The notes beneath the pieces were generated by a model. The model was not told the origin of the DNA and searched no databases. It saw nothing but the letters and a program-made list of their open reading frames with translations. DNA of 64,000 bases from Kalaharituber pfeilii (Eukaryota > Ascomycota > Pezizomycetes > Pezizales > Pezizaceae), in NCBI GenBank assembly GCA_015179045.1, contig WHUZ01000033.1, positions 186,001 through 250,000 of the forward strand. The letters run 5' to 3'. Made by a program: the position numbers and the translations under genes. Positions 31,831 to 44,397 of this stretch are shown here, one piece after another (the stretch's first letter is position 1; the number at the start of each line of letters is the position of its first letter).

Positions 31831-34800
31831 CCCATCCCTCCCCTCTCCCACCCTCCGATCCCCACCCACCCCCGCCAAAAACCCCTTCAACCTTCCCACC
31901 CCCGCCCCAATTCTCTCCCTCACCCCCTCCCATTCTCCACCCACCATGCCCTTCCTCTCTTCCAACTCCTTCTTCAACCTCTTCTCCTCCTCCTTCCTCT
32001 CCGTCTCCCACCCGTCAACCACGCCCTTCTCCACCTTGCCCCCGGCTTCTCCTCCTTTGCCTTGGCAAGCTTATACTCAAACTCCGCCTTCGCGACTTCC
32101 ATTCCCGCTTCCCAAAAGACTTCGAAATACCTGACGCTACGCTTATGTGCCTCTTCAAGAACCCGATACGCCCTTTCCAACGTCTCCACCGCCTTTCTCG
32201 CCCACTGCTCTCCCTCCTTCGCCGCATCCTTCTCCACAATCTCTAGCACCCCCTTCGCAAGCCTCGTCACCTCCTCCGTGTACCCCAAGTCCTCCTCCAA
32301 TCCTCTCATGACAGCCTCCTCCACCACCCTCTGCATCTCCGTGACCCGCTCCCTCTTCTCGGCTGCCCCCTTCGCTAACACCCCTCGCTCCTTCTCATCG
32401 AAGAACTTCTCCTGGCTTTTCATCTCTGTGATCTTGCCGCCCTCATACAACCCGCTAATCACCATCTTCCTATACCTCTTATCCCTCTCCACTACCGCCT
32501 CCGTAACCTTGGCATACCGCATCTCGATCGCATGGTAGCACTGCAACAACACTCCCAGAACCTCCACCAAAATCACTTTTCTCCCCGAAACTACCTTCTT
32601 GCCCCCGTCCGCCTGCACCTCAACCTCAACCACATCCCATGTCTCCTTTGCGCTCACTCCCGTCGCCAATCCAACGTCGACGCACCACCGCCACCTTTCC
32701 ACTAGCTCCGCAATCTCCCTCGTGAGCCTTTCATACACCGGCGTAAAGACTTGCTCCGCATAGGCATCGTACTCGGCCTTATCCTCTTCCTTCTTGAGCG
32801 CCGCCTCTTTTGCCTTGAACTCCTCGTCCAGGTCCGCGAGGTCACCATACCCAATATCCTGCGCGGTATACGCCTGATCGATGACCTTGTCGTGTGCCTC
32901 CTGGCGTGCCCGGCGCGCTTCTTCAATTTTTGTCCTTGTAGCAGCGGCAGAGGCTATGTGGGCCTTTTGCAGGGCCGCGATGAAGGAAAAGTCGGGGGGA
33001 AGCGTGGCGAGGGTCTGGTAGACATGGGAGATAGGGTCGCGCGGGGAGGGGAGAGGGCTGGTGGTTGCGGGGAGGAGGGAGGCGAGTTGGTCGAGGAAGG
33101 CAGTGGAGGCGTCGGAATCTTGATCTTGGGCTTGCGCTTGTGTGGGTGCTACGGGAGGCTCGGGGGTTCTTTCAGCCGGTACTGGTGCCTGTGGTGGTGG
33201 GGGTGCTGGTTGGGCTGTGGATGGCGGTACGGGAGCTGGAGGCGGTAACACGGCTCCAGCGTCGATTTGGGTTATCGGCTCCTGAGGAACAGGTGCAGGT
33301 GGAGGTATAGCAGCTGGTGCTGCTGCCAGCGGATCAATTGGGGCTACCTGTTGTACCAGTGGCTGCGGTTGAACTTGCGGTGTCGGCGGTGATACCGGCT
33401 GCTGCTGCTGCTGCGGCGGGAGTATTGGCTGTACGACTGCTGCCATCACGGGCTCCACTTTTGGAGAAACTGACTGCGCCGGCACCCTTGGTGAAACTGC
33501 TCTCACCGGCGGCGGCGAGGGGAATCCCTGACCGGCCCTCGGCCCCGGCGAACCCACGCCGACCACTCTTCCTGGTGCCTGCGGAGACGCCTGTCTCGCC
33601 GCGGGCGCCGGCGAGGCTTGTCTTGACCTCTGCAACGGCGACGCAGCTCTGCCAGCGACGCTCTCAGGCTTTTTGAACATACTCTGTGCTTGCGGCTGGG
33701 GACTCAGACTCTTCACCGGGTATGGAGGCGCTGGGCTCTGCGCACGAACTTGCGAACTCGCTCTACTTCGTGGTTGTTGCGGTATCGGTGGTACTGACTC
33801 GGATCTGCTCCTCGCGGGGCTAATCGGCCTCTGGTATGTCGCCGGATTTGGACTCATACTCGCCCCGACCGGTCTTGCAGCAGGAGGAGCAAATGTCAGC
33901 GGCACGTCATCGTCCACCGGATAAGGCGGCGGCGTTCTCCCCTTCGCCCTCGTCGCGGGCGGTGGCGGCGTGACCATCCTCTCTCTTTCTCTGCCTCTCT
34001 CCCTCTCCCTCTCCACATCCGCCGGGTCAATCGCCCAGAACCCTCCCAGCGGTGTCTTGCCTCTTCCAGCTCCTCCAGGAGCCAGTGGAGCCACCCCAGC
34101 CCCGTGTCCCATCTTCCCTCCAAAATCCCCGTCAAATCCCATTGTATACGTCTTCCTTGGGATCGCCATCCCCGGCTCAAACGCCGTCGCACTCCTGGGC
34201 CCGACACCTTCCATGCCAATGCCCTGCGTCATTTGCCCTGGCCCTGCCGGCGCCATTGTCATTCTTCGTTCCGGACCTACCATCGCACCGGGTACACCAA
34301 GCACGCTGAGCGGTCTTCCAGGTGTTCCCATAAACGGGGTCCCAGCGCCCCAGGAGTTGCGTTTAGGTACGCCAGGCCCAGAGCCGGAGCTAACGCTGTG
34401 GGAAGGAGGGCGGTAGGGTTGATATTGCTTTGGCCCTGTAGCGGAATCTGGTTTCCCGGCAGCAGGAGTCGCGTTGGGACTGATGCCAGGCTGGTAGGCC
34501 TTGTAGCCGCCTGGACTCACCGTGTTCGCTCCGGGTAATCTTCCAGGTGGGGTCGTGGGTCGGAAGGGTATGTATCCACTGGCAGTCGTGGTGCTTGTAG
34601 TTGCGGGAGGCACACTGCTCGTTGGCAGAGATTCCAGCGGCTGTTGTGGTGGCGGTGGCGATGCGAATTGCCTCTCCGCCGTGCCTGGCATACCAAATTG
34701 TGCCGGTTGCTGACTCTGCGTCTGCGGCGGAGAACTCGGAATTGGCGACGGTGCGAGCGGCGCCACTTGGGCTGGGAATCCATATTTACCGAGCCCCCAT

Positions 34801-35828
34801 CAATCGCAAATCCTGCATCAATTGCAAATCCACCCGTCGCAGGCGCAGGGGCAGGGACGGCCTCCACTTTCGTCGGCTGCCGCGTCGGTTTCCGTTCCAC
34901 AGTAAATTTTTTCTTCTGCTCCTTACTCTTCGCAACCTGCCCCGCAGCCTCCGCAACCTTCGCCTGGTCCACCAACGTCGCCCCCAAGTGCGGTTTCTCC
35001 TCTTTCTCCTTCGTCTTCCCTGCAAACAACGGCTGCACACTCAACTCTCCACCATCTCCTTCCTCACCCACATCTTCCGTCAACCCCAATTCCCTCCCCA
35101 ACTTATCCATCTCCTCCTCCAAATCTACCCCCGTCCCGCCATCATCCTCTCCACTATCACTATCATACTCCGCCAATACATGCCCCTTATACATCCCCTC
35201 ACCATCTGCCTTGCCTGCCAACTCCCCAAGTCCAATTAATCCCGTACCTAATCCCGCTCCCTCCGAGGTATTCCCAGTACTACCATACAAATGCGAATAA
35301 TCCCCATCCCCCCAGAACGTACCTCTCCTCTGCACACCCACCATCCCATCCTTATCCCCTTCCACCGCACTCGAATACTTGCGTCCTCTCTCTGTCGACT
35401 CATCCATCATAAACTCTGTAAATAGCTTCAGCTTCTCCGCATCACTTGACGCTGACGCCTCCGCAGCAACCATGGAGATGTATCGCCGGATGGAGTCCTT
35501 GTAGAACTCGTCTGTGAGACCTTCAGGGAAGGAGAGTTCGGGTGGTGGAGGTGGCGGAGGTGGTGGGGGTGGGGTTGGAGGCCGGATAGGATCCGTTTGT
35601 ACGGATGCGGAAATCGTGACTGGTTTTGGTGGCGGTGGGGGAGGAGTAGGAGGAGGAGGAGTTGTCTGAGTTTCAACGGAAACGGAGACTCTGCTGTGGG
35701 TAGAGAGCTAGTTGGTGTTGGGGATGAGAAGAGCGGTTGTGCTGCGGCACGTTTTACAATTTGTGCACCTTGTGCCGCCAATGCGACTGCAGCGGCTATT
35801 TCGCGCTGAACTTTCTCTCTTTCCTTCT

Positions 35829-35972
35829 CCATCCTTTCCCTCTCCATTCTCTCCCTCTCCATTCTCTCCCTCTCCATTCTCTCCCTCTCCATTCTCTCCC
35901 TCTCCATTCTCTCCCTCTCCATTCTCTCCCTCTCCATTCTCTCCCTCTCCATTCTCTCCCTCTCCATTCTGT
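35829..35972. repeat. 15-bp coding minisatellite (RERME/RMERE units)
   Basis: About ten tandem CTCTCCCTCTCCATT units, followed to about 36040 by diverged copies. On the minus strand they encode a repeating RMERE motif, strongly helical and alternating in charge (single alpha-helix type). Confidence 0.9.
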
Positions 35973-37399
35973 CCCTCTCAAATCTTTCCCTCTCAATTCT
36001 CTCTCTCTCAACTCTCTCTCTCTCAACTCTCTCTCTCTCAGCTCTCTCTCTGTCCAACCTCTCCTTTTCTCTCTCCGCCCTCGCGCTCTCCTCCTCCCTC
36101 CTCCACCCCTCCTTCACCTCTTCCGGCGGGTCCAGCCACTTATACTCCCCCGTTGGAGCCCCGCCCTTCTCCACCTCCGGCACCTTCCTCTGCAGCCTTT
36201 CCATCCTATTATCCCCAATATCTGGCCAGTACCCTCCCGTTGCAGTTCCACTCGCACTAGCAACCGACCCCATCGAAACCACCGAGGCCGATGCTGGACT
36301 CGCAGTTCTCCTTCTCGTCACAAACCCAAATCCACTCCCCGAATTGGTCCTCGACGGCGGCTGATGAAACTGATTCAGTATTGAATGCGGTGGTAAAGAC
36401 GGCGACGCCGGTGGTGCCGGTACCGCCGCCGTTGCCGTCGCCGGCGTCACAACCGCCGCTGCCGCCGCTCCCGTTCCAATTCCACTTCCGCTTCCACTCA
36501 GTTCCCAGGTCCCATGCTGGCTCAATGTTTGGCTAAGTGCTGGCGGTGGTGACCACTGCTTTTTCCGTTCCGGCGGCTTCACCTCCCCCTGCTTCCTCCT
36601 TGCCGCCAGTATTGCTTCTTCGTCATCGACTTCGTCGCCTGCGGGGGGCGGCCCAAAGTGTTCCCAACTCGACAATCCCCCTGATCCGCCACCGAATATA
36701 GATGAAGAGATAGCGGGTGTAGATGGCTTGGTAACAGGTGGTGGTGGTGGCAGTGGTGGCGGCGGTGGCGGTGGTGGGCGGTGTGCTTGCTGTTGCTGCT
36801 GTTGTAACTGCTGTACTGACTCTGGTTGCGGCTGATGAATTGAATGCGTCGGCTGTTGTGCCTGTTGTCCTCCCCAGTGCGAACTTGTCTGCTGCTGCTG
36901 TTGCGCATCGAACTTCTGGGCCGGCTGTTGGTATTGCTGGGGTTGCTGAGGTCGAATATATTGTTGCTGTGGTGGCTGCTGCTGCTGCTGCTGCTGTTGC
37001 TGATTACTATCCCACGTACCGGACGCCCCAGTATTACCACTACTGTACCCTCCGTAACTACTCACGTTCGTATTACTCGTGTCGGTCGGGGCGTCCATTG
37101 CTGCCTCAGTCCGCCTTGGCCACCCCATGGGGAGGGGTTCACGTCCGTGGGAGAGGAGAATGGCTGATTAGTATTATTATTATTGGTGTTTGTGGGGAAG
37201 GTTGGTTGGTGGGATAACGGTGATGGCTGTGTGCCAGTTGGCGTGTATCTACCGCACGGATATATGAATTAGTAAAATAGGGGTAACTAAATGCAAAAGA
37301 TGTAGAATAGAGGAGAAGTAATGCAAGCAACATACCCAGTCGTCATACCACTAAGCCCCGTCCCAACACTACTCACTGGCGGAAACACGGTATTCTGAT

Positions 37400-37500
37400 C
37401 ATACTGCTGTGGTTGCTGCTTCTGTGGATGCTGCTGCTGCGGTTGCTGCTGCTGTGGTTGCTGCTTCTGTGGTTGCTGCTGCTGCGGCTGCTGCTGCTGT
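37400..37500. repeat. Triplet-rich poly-Gln/Gln-Pro coding tract
   Basis: CTGCTG/TTGCTG triplets encode QQQPQQQ runs in exon 1 of the Gln-rich gene; similar tracts occur at 36.78-37.00 kb and 37.79-37.85 kb. Confidence 0.8.
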
Positions 37501-38471
37501 GTCTGTTGTCCCCAACCCGTTCCCGTTGTATCCGTTCCCCCGTATCCGCTGTATCCCCCCTGCTGCTGAGGTTGCTGCTGTGGTGCTTGCCCCGGATGCG
37601 GCCACGTCCCCGACGTCTGTAGGGTACCACTATACCCACTTCCTCCTGTACTCAATCTCAATCCCGTCCCCGCCTGCGCCTGATTCTGTGGCTGCTGGGG
37701 CTGCTGCGTTGGTGGTGGGGGCGCCGGCTTCCCCGTCGCGTGCGGTCCGTTCAAATGTGGGACGTAGCCAGTATATACTCCTGCTCCTCCATGCTGCTGC
37801 TGCTGCTGCGGCGGCGGCGGCGGCGGCTGCTGCGGCTGCTGATACTGCGTCTGCGTTCCATAACCGCCCGTACTACTCGCCGGCGGCGGATACGCCGACA
37901 CCGCGTTCTGGTTCGGCGTGTACGACACCGGTGGTGGCGTAGTCACGCCATACGCCGCTGTTCCGGCGGTCCCACTTGCCGCACCATACCCCGACGGCGC
38001 CTGATTCTGCTGCTGATAGTGTTGCTGCTGCCCCCACTGTCCTTGTGGTAGAGATGGCGACGTCGCTCCCGAGTACCCGTAGGCCTGCGGCGGCGGATGC
38101 GCGCCGTACCCCAGGGGATTATTGTACTGCGGCTGCTGAGGCGGGTATGTTATCGGCGGCGCCTGGCCATGGTAGACGCCGCTTGGGACGCCGGTGGCGG
38201 TGCCGGGAATGATGGTGGGGGCATTAGGATTGTAGACGTGGGGCTGTGGCGGCGGGGGGTGGTAGGCGAAGCTTGGGGAGGCGGGGTTGGTGCCGGGGCG
38301 AGGGGGAACGGCGGGGGATTGTTGAAGCGGTGCATCGAGGTTCGAGTTGAAAGTTTCGAGGGGTAGATGCGGGGTGCACGACTGCGTGCTAGTGTCGTTT
38401 ATCGGCTCCGAGGACCAGCTATTGCGCTGGTAACGCTGTCGGTGGCTATAGAGGTAGGGGTATCCAAACAA

Positions 38472-39418
38472 ATCAGAGTCCGCTGGCTCTGGTATCTTGG
38501 GTATATTGCATGCAAAGGTCTCCGCGTGCGGGGGCGATGGGGGCGATGGGGGCGATAAGGGCGGCAGCGACAGCGACAGCGACGACGGTGCACGTCGTAC
38601 GTGTGCCGTCCTCCTCCCTATTTCCTGGTGATAATCAGATCAGTCCACACCCAGGCCTCGCACACATGCCTCTCCCGAGACCACCGATTTCACCGATAAT
38701 GCTGTTCACTTCCTCCAGCCGCTCCTGTCAGCTCGTTGCTTTTCCTCCAGACCCGCCTGTCTACCGGTATCCGCCTGCCGCGCTGCCCCTTGTTTGTCGC
38801 TCTCAAAGTGGGGTAAAACCGATTCTTGTCTCGCTGACAGATCACGCAGCTCGCATAAAACGGAAAAAGTCAAACAAAGGAAAAAAGACAGCCAGCACTC
38901 GTGGGAATCAGTGCTACGATGATGTCGATGCGTAGCGTTGCGGGGGGGGGTCCGATGGGAGGGGAGGGGTGCGGGTGCGGGTGCGGGTGCGTGTGTGTGT
39001 GTGGCCGGGGCGATGAGAGTGAGCTGGCCAGCGGATCGTCACTGCCCTCTTGCTCCTTTTGTACGCAGTTAAATAAGCACCCGGCGTGAACTCAAGCCTA
39101 GGCCCCAAGACGCACCAAGTATCATAGCATACACAAAATAAGGATCTCTCATCGCTCGCGCCATGGAGTATGATTTAAAAATAGACGCTTTCTACCGTTA
39201 CACGCACGCACTCTGCTGCGCTTCGCCTGACTGCAAGTCCCAAGTCCCACTATCATACCCTTTGCGCCCTGATCGATTCACTGCGGCCGGAGGTACTTTA
39301 CATGTACGAGTACAGGCACGTGAGACCCATCCGCGCCTAGGACAATGCATGTATGCATGTATGATAGACAATGAGCCGCCTTGAACATGCAGCTCTGATA
39401 ATGATTCAGTGGAAAAAG
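38472..39418. other. Spacer between two minus-strand genes
   Basis: Includes the probable promoter of the Gln-rich gene and the 3' end of the next gene. GGGGGC-type hexamers at 38530-38560 and a GGGTGC/GT microsatellite at 38970-39002 stand out. No gene recognised. Confidence 0.45.
38967..39002 (+). repeat. (GGGTGC)n-(GT)n microsatellite
   Basis: Four near-perfect GCGGGT units followed by a short GT run. Confidence 0.85.
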
Positions 39419-41722
39419 TTAGCAATACACAATCAACCACACCAGCGCTGCAATTAGCAACATCGCCTTCATGTGCTCCATCCGCGTGCTCCGACAAACT
39501 CTCCGAGGAATCCCCTGTGCCGTACCACCGCCCTCCCCTCCACGTCCCCCCTCGCAAGAAGCACTAACTGCAGTATCACTGTCAGCACCATTACGGCTGT
39601 CGCCAGCGTCAGGGTTTGCTAACTCTTGAGCATCATCTTCCTCCAATTGTGAAACATTGTCTTGAACTCTCCCTATATTGTTTGCGACCTTCCGCCCACC
39701 ATGGGCTCCATGATCTCCAACTTCGGTTGCATCTTCACGGGTACCAGGAGTGGTGGCAGCTAGGTACACGTCTTCTTGATTGGAGATATCGTCAGATTTC
39801 CTCCCGGTTTTCTCGAGTGCCTCTTCTATTTCCCCCAAGTTAACATTGGTCCCAGGCCTAGTTTCTTCCTCTGCGGCAGGGACTGTTCGTCCACTCATGA
39901 TGTTGTTATCCCTGTTGTTTCCAATCCCAGAAATGGTCTCTGCCCCCATTCTTGCTATATCCTCTTGCTGATTTTCGGCATTGACACTGTGCTTTCCGGC
40001 TACCTTCTTCTCCTCCCTATTCACCTCGCCAACTTCCACTTCATTCACTTCATCTTCCCTGATACCCAGCACATTCTGTCCTTGTTGACCGGTTACCTTC
40101 TCCACCTGAGCTCCATCATCGGAATCCTTACACTCGGATTCAAAGTCAGGGTTTCTCTTATCTTCCTCAATGCCCGTGTTCCCCACTGTAACTGCACTAC
40201 TTTGCACATCATGTTCATCAGTATTACAATTAGTGTGTATGACGGTCACACCGAAGGCTTACGTTTCCTCATTTTCGCATTTGATGCAACCTCCGCACGT
40301 ACAACCTCTGCATTTAATCTCTCTGAAATCCCCGTCGTCAAGCCCAGTAGGATCTCGCATATTATCCTTATCAGTTTTCTGCACACCCACCTCCGGAACA
40401 TGGGATGCCGCAAGTGCATCTTGCCCATCTTTCCCAACGTTGCCTGTTTTTGGTAGAGTATCAATATTTTCGGCCCGCGTCACGTTTTCCATCTTCTTTT
40501 CCTCCTTGCTCTTATTCACACTCCCGATTTCCTTCTCAGCATCTATCTGTCCGGTATCCTCCTCTTGAATATTTCTTGCTTCTTCAGTATATTTTCCCTC
40601 TTTCAGATTCTCGCATTCCTCACTGCTGTTCCTCCCCCTAGAGTCAACACTCTTCTCTTTCCCAACACCCTCAGGTACTTCCGTCGTATTTCCCGCTCCA
40701 CTCTTTACCCGTACTGTTTCGGGTTCCACATCCCACACCAACCCCAGTAAATCCTCCTCCCAAATCCCTCTGCGTCGCATACTCACCTGCTCCTCTACTT
40801 CGACATTAACCCCCTCTGCTGCAAAGATGGGAATCAGCGGCTCGGCGTCCAGATCCAAAAGCTTTTCCTCCTGCTGTATCACCACTTTGTTGGGCTCTTT
40901 TGTGAAAAACATTTCAATTGCAAGTGGTGGTGGCGGTGGTCGATGAGGCTGCGTAGGAATAGGAATAAGAGTGTCCGAGCTCTCGGTTTCAGAGATCTCT
41001 GCATCTCCGCTGTTACAGGTGTGTTGGGAGGCGACAAGAACAGCTGCTTCCTGGAGTTCCGGGGTGGTGGATGTAGTAGCCTCTGGGATTTTATTAGTAC
41101 CATTGATGGGCTTCCCAATATTTTCTTTCCCTTTCTCATCCGAGTGCTGATTCTCATTCTGGCCTTTTGTGCGAGCACTTTCTTCGGCAGCTTTATTCTC
41201 TTCAGTCTTCGCCATCTCTGAGCTGGGAATTTGCTCAGAATCCTCCTCATTAACAATATCTCCTCCAGATCCTACATTACGATCTTTTACCTGCGTGGCG
41301 GGCACGTCCTCCCAAATCGGCCCCGCCAACAACCTCACTGCCCTCCCCTTCCTCTCCCTCCTCTCCACAGTCTCCTCATCCTTCTCACTCCGCCCTCCCT
41401 CCCCAACACACTTCTGACCACGCTCTATTCCCGTTCCTCGCCCCTTCCTCTCCATCCTCGCATCCTGCCTCATTGCCAGCCTCACATATCCCGCCTTCAT
41501 AGGCCGTGGATCAATCTTTGCCCGGACGTACGAGCGAACCAGCGGGTTGTTGAAATGCTCCATGAAAACGACTCTACCTTGGCCATCATAGCTCCGGGCG
41601 GCGGGCCCGTGGAGGGAGAAAAGGATTGGGGAGGCGCGGAAGCGGATGACGGGTTGCTTGGGTGGGCTAGGTGCAGGGTGATCTGGTGAGGTTCGGCTAG
41701 GGGGGGTTGCCGATTCATTCAT
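39419..41722 (-). CDS. 746-aa acidic protein with Cys cluster and C-terminal membrane anchor
   Basis: Two exons on the minus strand, 41722-40263 and 40199-39419. The 63-nt intron (40200-40262) starts GTAAGC, contains ACACTAAT and ends AAAG; it removes an in-frame stop and joins phase 2 to phase 2. The Pro-rich N-terminus is followed by the only well-ordered region, about residues 24-80 (PVIRFRASPILFSLHGPAAR, then YDGQGRVVFMEHFNNPLV). A long Glu/Lys/Asn-rich, probably disordered part follows. At about 469-480 lies CRGCTCGGCIKC, a tight cluster of five cysteines that could bind metal. The last 15 residues (AMLLIAALVWLIVYC) after basic KR-type residues form a tail anchor, so the bulk should face the cytosol. 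I do not recognise the family. The start is the first Met, MNESATPPSRTSP. Confidence 0.75.
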
Positions 41723-44397
41723 TGTTCGATGGCTTTGGTGGGAGATTGATTGAAGAGATTGGCGTGTGATGGAAAGGCTGTGCCTGGTACGAAGTAATCG
41801 TTGGCCTTTATGCTGCCCTGCCTGGTTTGTCCTTGCCGATGTTGTCTTTGGCTGATGTGCAGACTAGATCCCCAACCTGCACCCTCTTTTCCTATCCCTT
41901 CCTCCCCTCGCCTCTAATTCAACTCCTTCTACTAGAGTTTTAACCTGAGGTAGCCGTGGGCCCCCGACCCTAACAAAGTGTTCCACAGTGGCAGCCTTCG
42001 AACTTGCGTGTTTGCAAGGAAAAAGGGTGACCTCAGCCTCTTTGGCACCCCTGATAGTAGTATGCTATATTCAATCGCCGTCGTTGTGTGTATGCAATAA
42101 GTCTTTAGAAGTATGGCAAGTGGAAGAGTGAAGGAGGAAGTTGAACCCTGGGGCCAGATGGACCATTTCAATGTCCTGTATCATACACCGCCAGCACCAA
42201 ACAGTCCCGTCTTGGCACACACAGCATGCTAATCTAACGCACGAACAAGCGGGCCTTTGCATCTCTCTGGTTCACACTGATATACCTTCGTTCCACGTTC
42301 TCCTCGCTGAGGTGCATCAGTTTGAGACGCTTTGAGTCCGCAGAGAGAGCATTTTAGAACACGTGACTTCGATCGTCACGTTACATACCTCTTGTTGCAG
42401 GAGACATGCCTTACCATACACAGCCCGGCGGGGCTGCACACGCGAGTGCCCCATACAAGGAGTGCGGAAGTACATCCTGAGATACCTGCGCAAATTGCAG
42501 AGTTCTGCTAAAATTGCCTATCCGAGTAACCCAGCTCAATCATCCATCTGCTGAATAAGCCAGATCCTCATGCCAAGCCCAAAGCCACATCATTTGGCGG
42601 GGGCATGAAAACAGAAAGCATAATTTATCTGCAACTTTTTGTTGGGGCATGTTATTCATTCTGTCTGTGTTCTAGAAATAAGTGAACCAATCGTGAGAGC
42701 AAGTAAATCCAAATAAACAAATCGCATATCCACTCCATTTTTCCACCCCCCCAAAAAATCCTTCTTCACCCCCAGAAAGGTATCCCCGCAATTTACCCTC
42801 CGCCTTGCGATCTGCGCCCAAACCCAATTTTCAGGAATCTTTGGAAAAACTCTAAAAATACACAATGTCCCATCCCCATTTCCACCACTACACCATCCAG
42901 CTTGCCCCCGTCCTTTCCTTCAATTTCCCGATCCCCACTTCCCCCCTCCCGCATCAGCCCCAACACGACTTCCGAGGATGCCGTTACACATTACCCGCAT
43001 TAAAAACCATAGATCTAGACACTCCGTCTCACTAGGTTTGGTAGCGGTGGGGCAATGTGAATGGAAAGTAGGGTATTGGGTTGCGGGGAACGTAAGGATC
43101 GGTCCTTTAACCCTCAATCCCTTTTTCGCTCTCTTCCTCTATTTTCCCGTCAATCCATCCTCTATGTCCCCTCTATTTCCCATCCATCATATCTCCACCC
43201 ACAAAACATCCTAAAAAAGCACAGCAATGAGCAGAAGAGGAAAAGCACTAGGAGACAAGGCGACATCGTGAACGAAAGAGAAAGAAAAAGAAGAAATCCC
43301 ACAATTAAGTAAAGATAGAACGAGCTGCGAATAGGAATTTGCGGGGAAAATTGCAAGATGAACGCGATATTCGAAAACGAAGGCAGGGTTAGCGAACGTG
43401 GGGCGTTAACGACTCGTATCAAAAAACGTAAAAAAATGCATGAATCAAGGCAAATAGAAACATGTAAGTTAACACGTTGACCACCAGGAACTTAGGAAAT
43501 AGAACAAAAAAGTGAGAAAAAGGAGAAGAGGAGAGACCTGAGTAGTCCGCTTCCGTCTCGACATCTGCCCATCATGATAGACAGTGCATGGACATGGGAC
43601 CCTCATCTTGATCGAACCTTTTCCCCGACTGTCCCCTCACAGACCCATCCGTAGCCACATTCGTATCCGCCCTAATGATTAGTTTCCATCCCAGTTCTAA
43701 AAGTGTCCCAAACTTCCAATCCCAACCTCCACAGCTTGGATCAAGTAGGATACCCACCGCCCTCTGAATACATCAAATAACAAGAATTCAGAACCCAACC
43801 GAACCAATGACAATTGCCGCCAGCGAAGCGTCCTTCCAATGCAGTCAAGTCCATCAATAGTCTCACGATACCTCCTCTTACAAGAACAAAAGATGACAAG
43901 AAGCATCCTTTCTCAAAAGGAAAAAGAAAAAAAATACGAGACAACGAAAACGGACACCAAACTAAACGCAGTCAAAAAAATGAATAGAAATTAAGAAAAC
44001 AAAGAAAACAAAAACACAAAAACAAGAGGTATCTATAACATAATCAAAAATAGAACGCACCAAACCCAAAAATCCACATAAAAAGACCGCAGTCATCCAT
44101 ATCCATTTTGTAACATCTCATGACGTATCGTTACCTTCATGTCAATCATGCCAGAGCACTTTTCGTGGTAACTTAAATAAGCAAACCCAAAAAAACCCAC
44201 AGTCCAGGAATTCGAAACATAATGCCGACACCATCACCTTTGAGTAACCCAAAACAAAACTTCCTTTCCAGCAATGACCGAACCAAAACCACAGATATAA
44301 CATGGGTATCATGTCCTCCCTTCCATTCCATTAACCTACCGCCCTTTCAAATCCAATTCCATCATCCTACCTTCCATACCTACTAAAATCCCTTCCC
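41723..44397. other. Long intergenic region
   Basis: Probable promoter of the 746-aa gene near 41.7-42.0 kb and the 3' region of the trefoil gene near 43.9-44.4 kb, which is A-rich. Frames of 60-85 codons in between (for example 42656-42865 minus) show no motif. No repeats or RNA genes seen. Confidence 0.45.

Larger units (their letters stand above)
31753..38471 (-). pseudogene. Gln/Pro-rich giant protein gene (~2200 aa) with four apparent single-base frame breaks
   Basis: Read as one gene: exon 1 38471-37336, an 87-nt intron (37249-37335, GTATGT...GTAG), then 37248-31753. The reading frame runs through if one base is missing at each of four places: G4 at 37088-37091, A3 at 35680-35682, C5 at 34794-34798, C5 at 32039-32043. 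Beyond each site the old frame turns Arg-rich and the new one continues sensibly. Order: Gln/Pro/Tyr-rich N-terminus with poly-Gln, RERERME repeats (about 35.8-36.0 kb), GLTDEFYKDSIRRYISMVAA segment, acidic block, long Pro/Ser/Ala-rich region, coiled coil (TKIEEARRARQEAHDKVI), then KELEERKGM, poly-Gln and KKGVWGWFS. Unrecognised; possibly a scaffold. Either the sequence has homopolymer errors or the gene is newly dead. The 5' end (38471) is uncertain. Confidence 0.6.

Noticed and set aside
33317..34538. Several plus-strand frames of 80-150 codons across the Gln/Pro-rich gene
   Set aside because: They are antisense to GC-rich low-complexity coding sequence, where long chance frames are expected.
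35428..37128. A separate gene starting MGWPRRTEAAMDAP
   Set aside because: The preceding exon reads into GGLRQQWTP in another frame, and one extra base in the G4 run at 37088 joins it to PTDTSNTN, so it is better read as an internal part of the larger gene.
40260..40262. Stop codon separating two genes at 40.25 kb
   Set aside because: GTAAGC with a downstream ACACTAAT and AAAG acceptor removes the stop and keeps phase, so one two-exon gene is more likely than two genes 10 bp apart.
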